Shown here: positions 11,401 through 23,332 of the stretch, piece after piece
Layout of the letters: each line of letters opens with the position of its first letter
How positions within the stretch are numbered: position 1 is the stretch's first letter
Source of the DNA: Adiantum capillus-veneris
Lineage: Eukaryota; Streptophyta; Polypodiopsida; Polypodiales; Pteridaceae
Length of the DNA: 64,000 nucleotides
Direction: 5' to 3'
Assembly (NCBI GenBank): GCA_014529385.2
Contig: CM043960.1
Span: 73,941,410 to 74,005,409 of the forward strand
Made by a program: the position numbers and the translations under genes
The notes under the pieces: generated by a model
Database searches by the model: none
What the model was told of the DNA's origin: nothing
Seen by the model: the letters and a program-made list of their open reading frames with translations, nothing else

Positions 11401-12480
11401 GGGGGACCTTTCACCTTTCACTTTGTGGTTGTGTGGGTGGTCCTTGAGGTGCCACTTCCCTATGTTCATTGCCATCTTCATGTTTGTCTCCTTGATGGAA
11501 CTCTTGTGGTTGACTCCCTACTCTTGTCTACATTGCTTTTAGATCTTTGTTTTCTTTCTTAAAGGCTTCATTCTCTCTCTATAACTCATCTTCTTGAGCT
11601 AGTGCTACTACTATGGTGTCTGATCGCATCCTTTCTTCTATCTGTATACTCTCTCCACCTCTTTGATCCTATCTTCAACTGCAGAAGATGTCACACCCAC
11701 ATCAAAGAGCCTCGAAATCTTGAGGTTAGCTTTAGTACTCTCAATTAGACACTTTTGTGATGCCATCCCCTCCTCCATGGTCTCTATCTACACTTTTTCT
11801 ATGGCTAGCTTCCCTTCCAATGTCTCCAAGCGCTCTAAGATTTTCTTCATGAATTCATCTAATCCTTCAATTGTGTCTTTGTGTATGTTGATACATAACT
11901 TTTCCTTGGCTAGAGCACTTTGGGTTTTGGTCAAGGCATGCTGTTGAGGTATGATCTAAGGATGAATTTCTTCGGCCTCTTGCTCAAGGCCTTTGAATAT
12001 CTTCTTGGACCACTTTAGTTTGTTGTTTCTGCAAGGATATATTTTTTGTGTTTCTTAGACTTTCTTCTACGTTTTTGATGCCTTGGGCTGTGATGTTTCC
12101 TCTTGCACTATCGGCTGTAGCTTCTCATCAAAGGTGGTTCTTGAGCTGGAACGCTAGGTTGTGGTCTTTGACTCCACCTTTTGAAATTTCTCCTTCATTC
12201 TTTTGGCCTCTGTAGCTTCTTTTGCCTCCTTCTCTTTCTTTTCCTACTCCATCTAAGTGTAAATCTCTTCTAACTCTTCTTGAGTGGTAGGAGGAGCTGA
12301 TGGGTTCTTTCTTCTAAGCTTCTTTGGGATCCACTTATCGAAGCAATCCCCTTCATCGACTCTCTGTTTCTTAAACTCATCCTGACATTCAAACCTCACT
12401 TGCTTTTGAGCCTTTTGGGTGGTTATCATTGGCTTCTTTCCCTTTTTCTCTTCTTACTCCTCATCTAAGTATGATACTTG
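11400..12480 (-). pseudogene. Decayed coiled-coil protein, possibly retroelement gag
   Basis: Read on the minus strand, much of this region translates into Glu/Lys-rich sequence typical of an extended or coiled-coil protein, broken by several stop codons. One clear run (complement of about 11670-11930) contains LDEFMKKILERLETLEGKL, with heptad-like spacing of Leu and Ile. A K/E-rich run also lies at about 12200-12450. The plus-strand frame at 11663-11947 is its antisense shadow. Composition resembles retrotransposon gag or a plant coiled-coil protein; no zinc knuckle or protease is visible. Confidence 0.4.
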
Positions 12481-12599
12481 AAGTCTTCTCTTAGATATTG
12501 AATCTGGAAATAGTATGAGACAAGTATTCTGCATTGGTGCTTTGGGAAGCCTTTGGTATGCTCCAATTTCTTGATAGGCAATTGTTGTGAGGATCTTTC

Positions 12600-12860
12600 G
12601 AGCCCCAAGGTATGTGATTGTGGCGTTCTCATTCCTCTTGGTATGTGATTGTGGCATGCTTATTCTTCTTGGTAAGAAGCTCCAACATATATTGTGTGTG
12701 ATTGATAATGATGAAATGATCTCTAGAGACCCAGGTATGTGATTGTGGCGTTCTAATTCTTCTTGGTATCTAGAGACCCAGGTATGTGATTGTGGCGTTC
12801 TACTTCTTCTTGGTAAGAATTTTCAACATATATTGTGTGTGATTGATAGTGATTGCCTGA
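12600..12860 (+). repeat. Short imperfect repeats around GGTATGTGATTGTGGC
   Basis: The phrase GGTATGTGATTGTGGC occurs at about 12610, 12642, 12732 and 12780, usually followed by GTTCT and a CTTCTTGGTA box. Two longer pieces containing AACATATATTGTGTGTGATT are duplicated around 12684 and 12826. This looks like nested local duplication; no gene is evident. Confidence 0.65.
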
Positions 12861-13194
12861 TTTTTCTGATGCACCCTCGGGGGGTGCACTATGTAATCAT
12901 GTTAGTGTATAATTTGAGTTCAAAAGGAGGGTTTTTAAAATAAAAATTTTTTAGGAAATTTAACAAAGATACATTAAAGTAAGGGGTTTTTATATTCAAT
13001 TTTGAAAATTTTCCTATAATAAGAGGTCATTTTATTCATTCACACATGTTAAAAGAGGGGTTTTGTTAATACCCCACGAATGCACGTTATATAGAGGGTA
13101 TTGAACAATGAACCCCCCTGAGGATACACCCAAGTGTAAGCCGTAGCCACTTTATTATTGGGTGTTGTGAAATGGGCTGGCCTCTTATCTTTAA

Positions 13195-13990
13195 CACTAG
13201 TTTGGTAACCTAACAGGACATAAAGGTGTCCTTTCAGGGTTTTGGAAAGGTTTTCCAAAACCATAGTAGATCCACTCATTTTGAAAAATTCTTTCATGAG
13301 CTTGTAGTTCAAAGAATACTACATATGGCAAAAGTGAGAAATTTGTAAAATTTCTCATGCCTTGGTCACAACAAGCCTCCAAAGCTGATGGACCAATGAA
13401 TTTTTCCCAAAACAACCATTTCTTATGGTTGATTGCATATAAATAAAAGTAGGGATTTTTGTAGGGCATGAGATAAAATTCTCTGTTAACTTCAATGGGT
13501 TGGTGATCAAAATATATGGTTACTTTTGCCTCACTATTTTTTTTTAGGGTAAAAAAATAAGGTACAAAAAAGTTCCACTCTTTCCATTCTTCGGACCTAT
13601 CATCAAAGTTTCTATCCCTGAGGGAGTCTCTTACGAAAGTGAAAGCTGGAAATTGTTTGAGTTTCTTCTTCCCACTCCACTTTTTGGGTGTGCCCTTGCT
13701 GTCAATCTTCATAGCTCCTATAAAATGATCACATGATGATAACATTTTTCATGACTTTTAGAGCTAAATTGGCAGTTTTCATGCTTTCAAGCATCCATTT
13801 GACTTATTGATCATCCAAGTGACTTAGAATGACTATATGATTCATGTAAAATTCACAAAACAATGAAAAACTATAATTCATTAAAAATCAAGAAAAAATC
13901 GTGATTTTTTCATATCTATTGTAGATATTGACTTTTCCTCAATTTTGACTACATGAGCTTGATAAACATTATAGAAATAGGCTCTTATTC
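13195..13990 (-). mobile_element. TTAA-targeted DNA transposon, copy C (diverged, right end not found)
   Basis: The left terminus CACTAGTTTGGTAACC is preceded by TTAA at 13191-13194. The sequence matches the coding ends of copies A, B and D but is considerably more diverged. Its upstream part is different: where A, B and D jump to non-coding sequence, C continues in frame with an extra coding segment. I could not find the second terminal repeat, so the right boundary is arbitrary. C may represent an older or less deleted member of the family. Confidence 0.6.
13197..13720 (-). CDS. TTAA-element protein, copy C, longest version
   Basis: This minus-strand frame encodes the family's conserved segment (NFDDRSEEW, FDHQPIEVNREFYLMPY, YLYAINHKKWLFW, GPSALEACCDQGM) with a longer N-terminal lead of basic residues (KGTPKKWSGKKKLKQ) and a longer C-terminus. 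The frame runs into the terminal repeat, and its TAG stop lies inside that repeat (the CTAG of the terminal CACTAG). Just upstream, TTTTATAG at about 13720 could be a splice acceptor, so further exons are possible. Function is unknown; a role in transposition is inferred only from its position. Confidence 0.5.
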
Positions 13991-14393
13991 AAATATGATG
14001 AACTTTGCAAAAGTAGTCTTGATGAAACAAGGGTTTTCACACTTGGCTACACTCAAAATTGGATGCTATTCACAAGAGATATGTTTTTTTTCATAAACTT
14101 GGCAATAAAGAAGTGGTCTAGAGACTCATAACAAACTTTCCATATGGCCAAAAACCTAATTTGGCCGTGTCCAAGCATGTAGGGAAAAAATTGCAATTTT
14201 ATTCTCAACATGAGAAATATGATTGAGTTGATTTACGTGTTGTGTGGGCATCCTCTCCTTATATGAGTGATGTGTGATAGCCGGTATCACCAATATGTCA
14301 CTTTGAACAAGGGTTGGACCAATTTTGGACTTCTAGTAGGGTGAAAACACCAGCTATAGAGCCACACAATTTATAGAGCAACGGACATGTCCT

Positions 14394-14444
14394 ATACGTG
14401 GTATAGGTCATTTTAATGCAATATTTGTGACCTATACCACGTAT
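14394..14444. other. Perfect 17-bp inverted repeat
   Basis: Arms at 14394-14410 and 14428-14444 (ATACGTGGTATAGGTCA and its exact complement) are separated by 17 bases, able to form a hairpin or cruciform. No related copy was noticed in the window. Confidence 0.8.
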
Positions 14445-14449
14445 GTGAT

Positions 14450-15080
14450 GATAAACATTCTCACTAGAGGTGAAACTTCAAGGACAAAGGTAATCAAGCT
14501 TGTATATCACACTGGTAACATCAAATAGGTCAAAATGAGATGGGTCCAAAAAAAAAATCATGATTTTTTTCTATCTTATACAAAAGCACGAGTTTTCAAG
14601 AATGGGACTTATCTATAGCATGATCATATACTTCATTTGAGACCTCTTGAGGTGTCACTTCAATACCTAGATACAAATGTCTCTATTGTTAACCATTTTC
14701 TCTCTAGAAGAGTCTCTAACTATAGAAGTCAACCACATGCTATTGCTTGGCACAATGCACATAAACTTGTAGAAGTACACATGTAGAAGCCGTATATAAA
14801 GTTTGAAATAATTTTGACATCATTTGCATTGCCCATTATCATTTTAATGCTTTATCTTACTCATAAGCCGTTCTTGCCTGCTAGGTCATGCATACAATTG
14901 TTTTCACTAAAGCTCCTTCACAAGAATTGGTAGATATGTTGATTGCAAGCTGCTGATAATTTTGGTACCCATTGGACCCTATAAAAAATCATTTTTTTCT
15001 CTTATAGGGGTTTTTCCTATGACTTTTGCAAATTCTGATGTTAGCCTATCTATGGGAACCATGCCTATAAGTTTTGGTAG
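14450..15080. other. Spacer without a recognisable gene
   Basis: AT-rich sequence with no supported coding or RNA feature. Confidence 0.5.
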
Positions 15081-15087
15081 TAATTGT

Positions 15088-15117
<30 letters not shown>
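15088..15117 (+). repeat. Poly-G run of about 30 bases
   Basis: Thirty consecutive G residues, potentially forming quadruplex structure and certain to be length-variable. Frames through it are artefacts. Confidence 0.95.
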
Positions 15118-15118
<1 letters not shown>

Positions 15119-15311
15119 GGGTGTGTGAAAGTGTTAGTTATAGATTCGTATGTGTTTTGCAAGGTTTGTTCCCCACAAGTTTTTTGGTGACTTTTTCTAT
15201 GACCACACCCAGAAGAAGTGTACTTTGATAGGTAAGGGTCACTCCTCTTATGTCTAGTGTCAAAGCTCAAAGCATGATGGTTGTATGGAGCTCGCAAAAG
15301 TTGCATGAAAA

Positions 15312-15411
<100 letters not shown>

Positions 15412-15740
15412 CCTTTTAATATTTGTTTGCTTAGCAAAATAATCAAAAAATAAAGAAAATAAGAAAATATTTCTAAAAACAACTTTTAAATCATGAAAAA
15501 AATCTCTCTCTCTTTTGATAAAAATAATAAAGTATTGTATAATGATCCAATAAATCAACAAAAAGCGCTATTATGTATATATTTACGCACGTCTAAGGTG
15601 GCTCATATCTGATATTTGACCCTACCTCGTCACTTTAAGAAAAAAAATAAAAATTTTGTCAAAAGAAAAATCAAATGCAAATTATAACACCAAAAAGTTT
15701 AAAACAATACCCTTTTTTGTTGTTTGATGAATGGATCCTC

Positions 15741-15904
15741 ATTTAGAATGCCTCCCCCTTCCTATTTGGAGTTCTCTTGAATGATAATGGGCCGTCAAGG
15801 TTGTGCTGTGCATGGAAAAAAAGGCGTACCTTAAGCAAAGCCTTGTAATGTGGGCCTATGTATGCATACACACTCATTGCATGGAAAATTTAATGTTGTG
15901 CAAG
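15741..15904 (-). repeat. Dispersed repeat, inverted partner of 1-165
   Basis: The reverse complement aligns end to end with window positions 1-165, beginning CTTGCACAAC at 15904 and ending with the GGAAGGGGG block near 15741. The two copies face each other across about 15.6 kb. Similarity beyond the block is weak. Confidence 0.7.
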
Positions 15905-16520
15905 AGGTGGGCCTAAGCAAGGTGCTTAAGGCATTTGTCGACGAGGTTTACTTGTGCTTGAGTTAATGAGCACATCTCATGCGACAAATGTTCTAATTTT
16001 GGATCACTTTTTTAATCATTGAGGGTCGAAATGGTTTCAACTTGGGACTGAATTTTAGGACGCCATATCAGTGTGTTGGATTGTGATTTCTACCACTATG
16101 GTGCTTCCATCAAAGCTCTGTTGTACCCAGTTTTTTTTAAAATATCCGTTGCAGCCTTCTTGATTCTTCATTTACAGAGAAAGGTGACCATGTCTCCAGG
16201 ACGTGTACTAAAGGGAAGTAATCAACTACAAATGCACAGTGATGCCATTGGTAGATGTTGTAAGTGTCATTTTGGGGGTGAATGCCATAATATTTTGTTA
16301 TTCTTCTCGTGCGTTGATGTTATTGGCTAATTCTTTTGGTTTCTTGTTACCATGCTTGAAGTGATACCTAGTATTTTCCATGGAAGGGAATGCAATCTGA
16401 CGTACTCTATTTTCAACTGTAAAATATACCTGGTTTTTTGTCCAATATGCCTGGTACTTTGCATTGCCATGGTGTTTCCAGTATTAGTTGATTATCAAGA
16501 GAGTCTAGAGGCAACATAAA
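15905..16520. other. Spacer without a recognisable gene
   Basis: No supported feature. The open stretch at 16073-16330 has no motif and unremarkable composition. Confidence 0.45.
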
Positions 16521-16526
16521 GAAGTT

Positions 16527-16990
16527 TTAAAGACATGGTAGACCTTTGAGATGCAACATAAGTTCTACGTAACCTAGGGCTACATTGATAGTCCCATTGA
16601 ATAATGTAAATATTCTTTTCAATGGTTGTAGAGCCATCTCGTGATATAAATCCCCATTGATGGTATTCAGATGCACTCCTAAATCCAGTAGTGCATGGAT
16701 TGATAACTTCCTAGATCCAAGATCCGTAGAAATATACGGATCCAAACTTTTGTTGTCTTCCTCTATGCTCGTTAGCTAGTAAATTCAAGTTGCCTTCTGC
16801 TTCCTGTAATCTTCCAACATTTTCTTTTTCTTCGAAGCTCATTCCTTTGCTTCTTGTAATACCTACTGAACAACTTTAGTTTGCTTGTCCTTCTTGTTTC
16901 TAGTTGCATGCACAAAACTACTATAGAGATCATTTGGACCATTTTTCCTAGTTTTGTTTTGATGTTTAAGTGCCCTTTCAAGTGGGGGTT
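16527..16990 (-). pseudogene. Retroelement gag-protease fragment
   Basis: The minus-strand translation contains RKLSIHALLDLGVHLNTI followed by LYHEM and LGYVELMLHLKGLP. This reads like the retropepsin active-site region ALLDSGADVNVIS, with the key residue changed so that DSG appears as DLG. A basic, lysine-rich stretch precedes it (complement of 16772-16981). Either the fragment is truncated or the remaining domains are too decayed to see. It could be a relic of the same broad class of element as the one at 24.3 kb. Loss of the active-site serine and lack of neighbours argue that it is dead. Confidence 0.5.
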
Positions 16991-17372
16991 GCCATTTTTT
17001 GATCTAAAACCTACAGGCTAGAGAGCCAAGGGCCAAAATCCCTTTCCTTTAGTGATAGAAAATCTTGATCATAATTGATCATATTTTGAGTAGAAAATAG
17101 GTTTAAAGAGTTTTTAATTTAAAAAAAGATTTTTTTTTTAAATGCCATTACCTTTGAGTGTAGAAGCTATCATAAACTTTCAATAAAATTTGTTACTCAT
17201 TAGGATAGTAAAGGGTTTCTTTAAAACACCCATTTTCATAGTAAACACTGATATACTAATTTGGTTAGCCTGGAGTCTGAGGAAAAAAAATTTATAGGAG
17301 ATTTGAAGTAAAAGAGATGGACAGTGGCCAAGGAACCCAAATTGGTAACTACATAATGGTATTCTAATTATA

Positions 17373-17855
17373 TCACCTGAGAATTTGATGTACAAAAAAG
17401 AGGAGATTTGAAGTAGAAAAAGATGGCCAAGTCACCAAGGTGCCAAACCTAGTACTGTCTAGGTTATCAACCTCTTGAGAGGGTTGTGTGGAGTTCCTAT
17501 AAGCAGCCTGGTGGACTAGTTTAGGGATTTCCACATTAAGGAAGTGACATAGAAGGAAACAATACATATGTTTACAAGGCATGTAATGCTCTGGTCCACA
17601 CCTACAAATAAACTCCTCACACGAACATGATGGGAACACATATATTGTCACGGTGTATGGAGTACCTATCCTCCTTGATCCAGGAGTGTCCAAAACAAAC
17701 TTAACATACTTCCTTTGATGAATAACATGTCCATGCAGCAACTCATATTCCAGTGACATTGAAAAACCAATTATACTCCACATGTCCTTACTGATTAATC
17801 TTCTAGTAATAACGTTTTGGCCTTCTCTATACTTGGGCCTAGCTTCTGTGTGCAC
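17373..17855 (-). pseudogene. SWIM zinc-finger protein fragment
   Basis: About 160 codons on the minus strand include FPSCSCEEFICRCG followed by HYMPCKHMYCFLL, fitting the SWIM zinc-finger pattern CxC-x(n)-CxH. SWIM fingers occur in plant MULE/FAR1-type transposase derivatives and in some uncharacterised plant proteins. No transposase core is visible beside it, and upstream coding sequence (17968-18282) is in a separate stretch. The short length and flanking stops suggest a fragment of a transposase-derived or host gene; introns are possible. Confidence 0.5.
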
Positions 17856-17967
17856 AATATTCTCATGTTCTCTCTATACATTTAGCATTTCATCGATCCG
17901 TGCGTGAAATGATGAAACTAACTTGAAGGCTATATATGTAGAGTATCATTAAAAAGTAACCCTATAA

Positions 17968-18282
17968 TTAAGCTCTAATAATGCTAGAAAGTGACGTATT
18001 TTCTTGCAAACCAATATGTGGGAATCCAAAAATGTTAAACTTAGTATCAAACGCAATGCCCAAATGAAATTCTTTTCCATTGTGACCTACATGGATGAAC
18101 ACTTCAAATAGAACCTCATCTCCATCCTTGTCAACTACCTGTTGAAATAGCTTTAGTATCTCTTCTTGCAGTTTGAAGTACAAAGCCATTGGTGGGTTAA
18201 CGGTGGTACATGGGAGACACTCAACATTAAGTTGCAAACCATTGGAGTCATCAATACATGCTATTAGAACATCATCTACCAT
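17968..18282 (-). pseudogene. Unrecognised coding stretch upstream of the SWIM fragment
   Basis: About 104 codons with normal protein composition, including FIHVGHNGKEFHLGIAFDT. I recognise no domain. It lies about 110 bases upstream of the SWIM fragment on the same strand, so the two may have been exons or frames of one gene. ATG start and intron structure are not established. Confidence 0.3.
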
Positions 18283-19132
18283 TTGTGAGAAGATTCAATA
18301 GAGGCAAGCAACAATCTGGAAATTAAAATATGAAAATGGAAATTGTTTAACTGTTTTGTGAAATTTAAGAATAAGGAAGATATCATGAATAAGTGGGAAC
18401 AATAAATATGCATTGATAATTTGTGGGCACAATAAACAAGGGAGCTAGCATGAATAAGTGGAAAAAGTGTTTTATTTGTGAAAGTGGATAGTTATTACGA
18501 CTTTTGCACTTATTTTGCTATTTGTGATAGACTTGCAGAATGTGAACATAGCAGACATCTTTTACGTTTGTAAGACACCACCAAGGATTTCACCACTAAA
18601 ATAGAGCAAGCTAGCCTTCATAGTAAACCAATCTTGTCTTGAGTTCGTCTATGTTTATCATAAGATATTACCCAAATTCAATATTGATTAGTTAATCTTC
18701 TCTAAGTGCCTCTAGGGATGTATGAATTCTTGTCACGATGCACATGTTTCTTTGAAATTTGGTGTCAAGAAGTGCGCAGTGTGACTAGGAAAGCGTGGGG
18801 CGTCTGACTGTGAGGATTCATAGTAAATTCAAGCAAGGCATAGATGATTTGAATCCAAAACCACACTAAAAAAGAACAAAACTCTAGCCATTTAAGCTTC
18901 ACTTTGAAAAGGAACCAAGATCAACTCAAAACTCTTGTGTGTGTGAAGATTAGGTGTAGCCTCGCTCCCAATTACACAGATGCAGTGCTCATTCGACCTG
19001 TTAAAAACCCTAAATTTACGCTTTGATTCTTTGTCGTGACCATTTTATGGAAGCTTCAGTACTTCATTGGAGAAGTCCAAGTAGTTATTTGAGGAGGGGA
19101 AACCCTAATTGGAGGCCTCACAGCCTCAACCA
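18283..19132. other. Spacer left of the gypsy element
   Basis: No supported coding or RNA feature. It would be the flanking host sequence of the gypsy element if the LTR boundary at 19133 is right. Confidence 0.45.
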
Positions 19133-19777
19133 TGTAGTGGAAGCAGCACGGGACTGCACTAGCACCCTGTAAAGAAATGGTTGTATCTCCTTGATCATGT
19201 GCTCAAATGATATCATTCTTGACTCTAAAATTTTCCACACAAATTGAGCAATGACAGAACGGTCATTGATGTGGCATTTTGAGCCATTTTTAAGTTATTT
19301 TTGACCATTTTTAGCCATTTTTAGTCCAAAAATATCCCTTTTTGTCCGTTAAAAGCCCAAACGAGCTAGGAAAAATCTCTAAATGTGTGGAGATATCCCT
19401 TGGACTCATGTTGACCTCATTTTTCCACTTGCTAAGCACTTTGGATACGTCGTTTATGCCAGCGCATGAAACCTGCTATTTTTGGCCAATATCGTCCGCA
19501 TTGAACTTTCTAGGGAAAACAAGCGTGCCATTTTGATACAGTTGACATTTGTACATTTCTAAATCAAAATAGACATATACTTATGTGAAAAATCATTCCA
19601 TAGTGCCACATCTAGGGCCTCGTCATCCCGGCAAGGTATGTACACAACTATAGCCGTGGTATGTATTTTCGCATACTTCACACTATGTACATTATAGCAT
19701 TTGGTCCCACATGATAAAAGCATTGAGATTCAGGTAGATATTTTAGTTTCACATTATGAAAGTGCCACGACACTACA
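19133..19777 (-). repeat. Probable 3' LTR of the minus-strand Ty3/gypsy element
   Basis: On the plus strand this segment starts TGTAGTGG and ends CACTACA, giving a 7-bp terminal inverted repeat (TGTAGTG/CACTACA) with canonical TG...CA ends. Next to its 5' end on the minus strand lies a purine tract (AGAGGGGGTGGA), as expected before a 3' LTR. The length would be about 645 bp. The partner 5' LTR was not found; it may have been removed where the plus-strand element at 24.3 kb now abuts. Confidence 0.5.
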
Positions 19778-19846
19778 TCCACCCCCTCTAAACCTGCACA
19801 TCCTTTGGCATGTGCCATAAATATCTTTTGTAGTTTTAGTCTTCAT

Positions 19847-21218
19847 TTAAGTCCACATACAGGTCGATCTTTCAACAAAATCTAACGCATCATCCTCTTG
19901 GTTTTCATCCACATCCATACCATTTTCCTGAGAATCAAATGGATTTGTATCACCTCTTCTTTTGAATAACTTGATTCTTTTCCATGCGATGGGAATCTTC
20001 ATTTTTGTCCCATATAATTCATACAAGGTATAAGTTGCATTCCCATGTACATGCTGAACCACATAAGGACCAAACCATTCCTTTAAAATCTTTCTTATTG
20101 TTGAATGTTGCTTGTCAAGACTGTTGTCATACACCAACACCCAATCGCCTTCTTCAATAGCTTTAGGTCGGAGCCTATGCCTCTTGCCAAATCTGTCTTT
20201 ATTCTTTAACCTTGCATCTTTCATCGTGATACTGCAATCTCAATATCTTGGGGCCTTCTCTCTAACTATTTTATACGCAAAGCAAGAAGGTTTTCCCTAC
20301 TCGGTCCATCTTCCCAAGGCAATACATTGCATGTGGGAATTACATCCTCAATTGGCATTATAGGTTTCTGACCATACATCAACTCAAAGTCATATAGCAA
20401 GTAACTGAGCTATGAGTTGTACGATCAACCCATAAGTCTTAAGGCAACAACCTAGGCCACTCTCACATTTTACCTTTGCACGCCTTAGCCAAAGCTTTAA
20501 TGATAGGAGGATGCCCAGGCTCTGATTTACCATTTCTCTCAGAACTATATGTAGTAGTAAAAAGCTCCCTTGTCAGCATCCAACTCACCCCTGTCCGTTG
20601 TTATTTGTCCCACACAACCATAATGGTTGATTATATCATCCACGAGGAACTTACATATCCCTTCTGTGCTTTTCATTCTTAGAGCACGACCGTCAACTTG
20701 GTTGTTTAAGTCTTCTCGTGCAGGTACTATGTATCTCATTTTCCATAAGCCCAATGGCATTGTAACCATATCTACTACCCACTTGTAATGCATGGCCAAT
20801 GGGTAGGTAGGGTGAAACCCATCACGATGATGTACATTTGACAGGTTTCACAAGACTCCACAAAGTGAGATACATCTTTATACATACCTTTCCACCAATA
20901 CCTCTCTTTCATTTTAGTAAAGGTGGCCCATACACCTCTATGTCCAGCATAAATACTCTCATGAAACTTTTTTATAAGATCATTTTGAGCGTCCTCATCA
21001 TTCACAAATCTCAAAGGCATTCTATTTCTTTGTTTTGGACACTTCCATAAGTTCCCATCTTTGAAAAAGTATCCATAGGCCTTTCTCCGTATTCTTTTGA
21101 ACTCTTGATCATTCCACCCTTCTTGCCTTGTCAAAGTGCTCAGATAGCATCCAGTGAGCAACCAGTCACCTTGATATAGGTCCTCTATAAATGACTCTTG
21201 AGTGCATTTGACAAGCAA
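19847..21218 (-). pseudogene. Gypsy integrase (H2C2 finger, catalytic core, C-terminus)
   Basis: The zinc-binding region (complement of 20830-21010) shows HESIYAGHRG followed by a tryptophan-rich stretch and CETCQ, fitting HHCC. The core (20545-20800) has VVDMVTMP with the first Asp and ITTDRGELD with the second. The C-terminal part (19847-20224) includes GDWVLVYDNS, FGPYVVQ and a final basic stretch, typical of gypsy integrase tails that bind DNA. The three parts lie in different frames with intervening stops, including the region 20225-20545. The enzyme would insert the cDNA copy; it cannot be functional here. Confidence 0.8.
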
Positions 21219-21331
21219 ACATGATCACCCTTAGCATGAGAGATACTATAGAGCTGTGTGTCTACATCATCGCCTTCGACAATCATGTCTTCTTCATTTT
21301 CATACTTTGCTCTTGAAAGCATATCTGCAAC

Positions 21332-21675
21332 TCAATTATGTTTCCCTGCAATATGCTTAAATTTTGGATTCAAGGACTTTATGTAGGAAATCCATCTCAA
21401 CATAGCAATTTCGGGAGTTGAGCAACTTGTGATCATTCCAAGAAGGGGTAGACAATCAATCTCCACTATTACATTTTCTCCTATCAGATACTCTTTGTCA
21501 CATTTCAAAGCTGTGACAACTCCCCATAAGTCTCTTTTTACCTGTGGATAGTTGTGTTGATGAGCACTTAGGACTTTTTCTCCAAATCTAACCACATATC
21601 ACTTGCCATCATCATCATCTTGCCCAATCGCGCATCCAATTCCTGTGGGGCTTGTATCCACTATCACAATTACAT
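21332..21675 (-). pseudogene. Gypsy RNase H
   Basis: The minus strand encodes VIVDTSPTGIGCAIGQ, then after one stop codon FGEKVLSAHQHNYPQVKRDLWG and VIVEIDCLPLLGM. These match the D...E...D layout of retroelement RNase H, which removes the RNA strand during reverse transcription. It lies between reverse transcriptase and integrase, as in Ty3/gypsy. The stop after GQDDDDGK (complement of about 21600) and neighbouring frame changes make it a relic. Confidence 0.7.
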
Positions 21676-21904
21676 ATCTTCCACATTCACAGTTTGCTTT
21701 CCTCAAAGTTGGATACATAAGCAACAACTTTTTTAATTTTCTCATGGCATGGGTATGCATTTCTTCCCATTGAAACGTTTAATCATTTCTTAAAAGTTGA
21801 TACAAAGGCTTTTCTACATGTGCATAATGTGGACTCTAGATAACATAAAACACGCATGCACCCAAGAACCTTCGAACCTCAGTGACATCCATACATTTCT
21901 CTTT

Positions 21905-23244
21905 CATTGTCTAAATTACATCAATCTTTGCAGGACAAGGCCTTCTACCATATGGGCCGCACATATGTCCCACAAAAAGAACTTCATTTACACCAAGCAC
22001 TGACTTTCGGTGAGACAAGGTAAGGTTCACCTCTTCCAACCTCGACAAGATATTATCACAATCATTGATAGGGTTTGCCACATACTTGCAGCACCCCGTC
22101 AAGTCCGAGCCACATCTATATCACTTACATCACATCCTTTGATTGGCACATCATGAAGGAAAGGCATTGTAGTTTGAGGGATGAAGTCACGTAGGACTTT
22201 GTTCAAACCATTCATCATATGCACAACTAATTAGTTACTCCCTGAGGTAAGTTGCACATCCTTGCGAGGCCCAAAGGTTTCCTCATGGTAGTCAAGTCCT
22301 TGCTTTCCATTGCTAGTTGGAACTAATCATACCCTGAGTGCAAATCTCCCATAGAATATATTGCACTTCCTGTAAATGCCTCTGCAAATTCATCTACAAT
22401 TGGCCCTGTACCCACATTTTTTATTGTCACCTTATTTACAGGTTGCATGTCTTGAATAAAGCTAAAGAACCATTTTTCTTGGAATTGTGAACCACATGTT
22501 TGAATACGGAGCACAAGAAGGCTCCAAAATACCCATCTTGATCTTTTCATTAAGCAACACAATGAATTTTAGCAAATGGGCCTTTGGAACTGGAATAGGC
22601 CTCAATTTCCAAGGTACATGAGGGATAGTGAAGATCACAATAGGAGAAACAATGGATGGATCAACACACCCTATCTCTTGCAGCTCAAATGCAAAAGCCT
22701 TTCCATGTTTGGAAATCATTTCTTCAAAGCATACTCTTTCAACATCTGTCAAACTATCCTTGCAACCAATCTTTAACTCCTTCAAAGAATCCTGTGTGAA
22801 CTTGTGTCCAATCTTGCTTGGCTCACGAAGGCTAGGTTGCAAAGCAGCTTGATATATCTTATCCATACAGTCTTTTGGTAGAGGTAATGCCACTGGTTTC
22901 AATTTATTTGTCACTGACTTGTACTTGGTTTCCACTCGTACATCAACACCTTGAGCATTTTTGAAATTCTCAATGACTTTGTACATTTCTATTGAGAAAA
23001 CTTTCACAACCTCACTTTCCATACGCAAATTGAAATCTACTAAAGACTCCAAGTCTTGCAAAGTATCCACAAACGAACACTCATCAAACACACCTGTAAT
23101 GCATTCATCATGTTCTAGTAAACCATTCATCTTCAAACCTCTTTGTACACTATTTACATGTTGTCGTTCACCCCGCTTTAAGTCCTCACACTTTGTAAAA
23201 GCAATAGATCCATAATTTTTTAGTCCTACAAAACATGTAGACAA
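21905..23244 (-). pseudogene. Gypsy reverse transcriptase with altered catalytic motif
   Basis: The N-terminal part (complement of 22462-23244) includes CFEEMISKHGKAFAF, IVSPIVIFTIPHVPW, LRPIPVPKAHL and the MGILEPS...APYSN motif that precedes the fingers domain. FIQDMQPVNKVTIKNVG and AIYSMGDLHSGYD follow in another frame. The catalytic box lies around 22150-22170: where the family has an xxDD motif, the minus strand reads PFLHDVPIKG, so one of the paired aspartates is His. The C-terminal thumb region includes VNLTLSHRKSVLGVNEVLFVGH. Frameshifts and stops separate these parts. It synthesised cDNA when intact. Confidence 0.8.
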
Positions 23245-23332
23245 TGTCTTCTTTGCATATACATCATGCGAGAACTTTTCTCTTCTTGTACCACTACAAT
23301 GTCGCTCTACAATGGTACATGGCCAAACCTCC

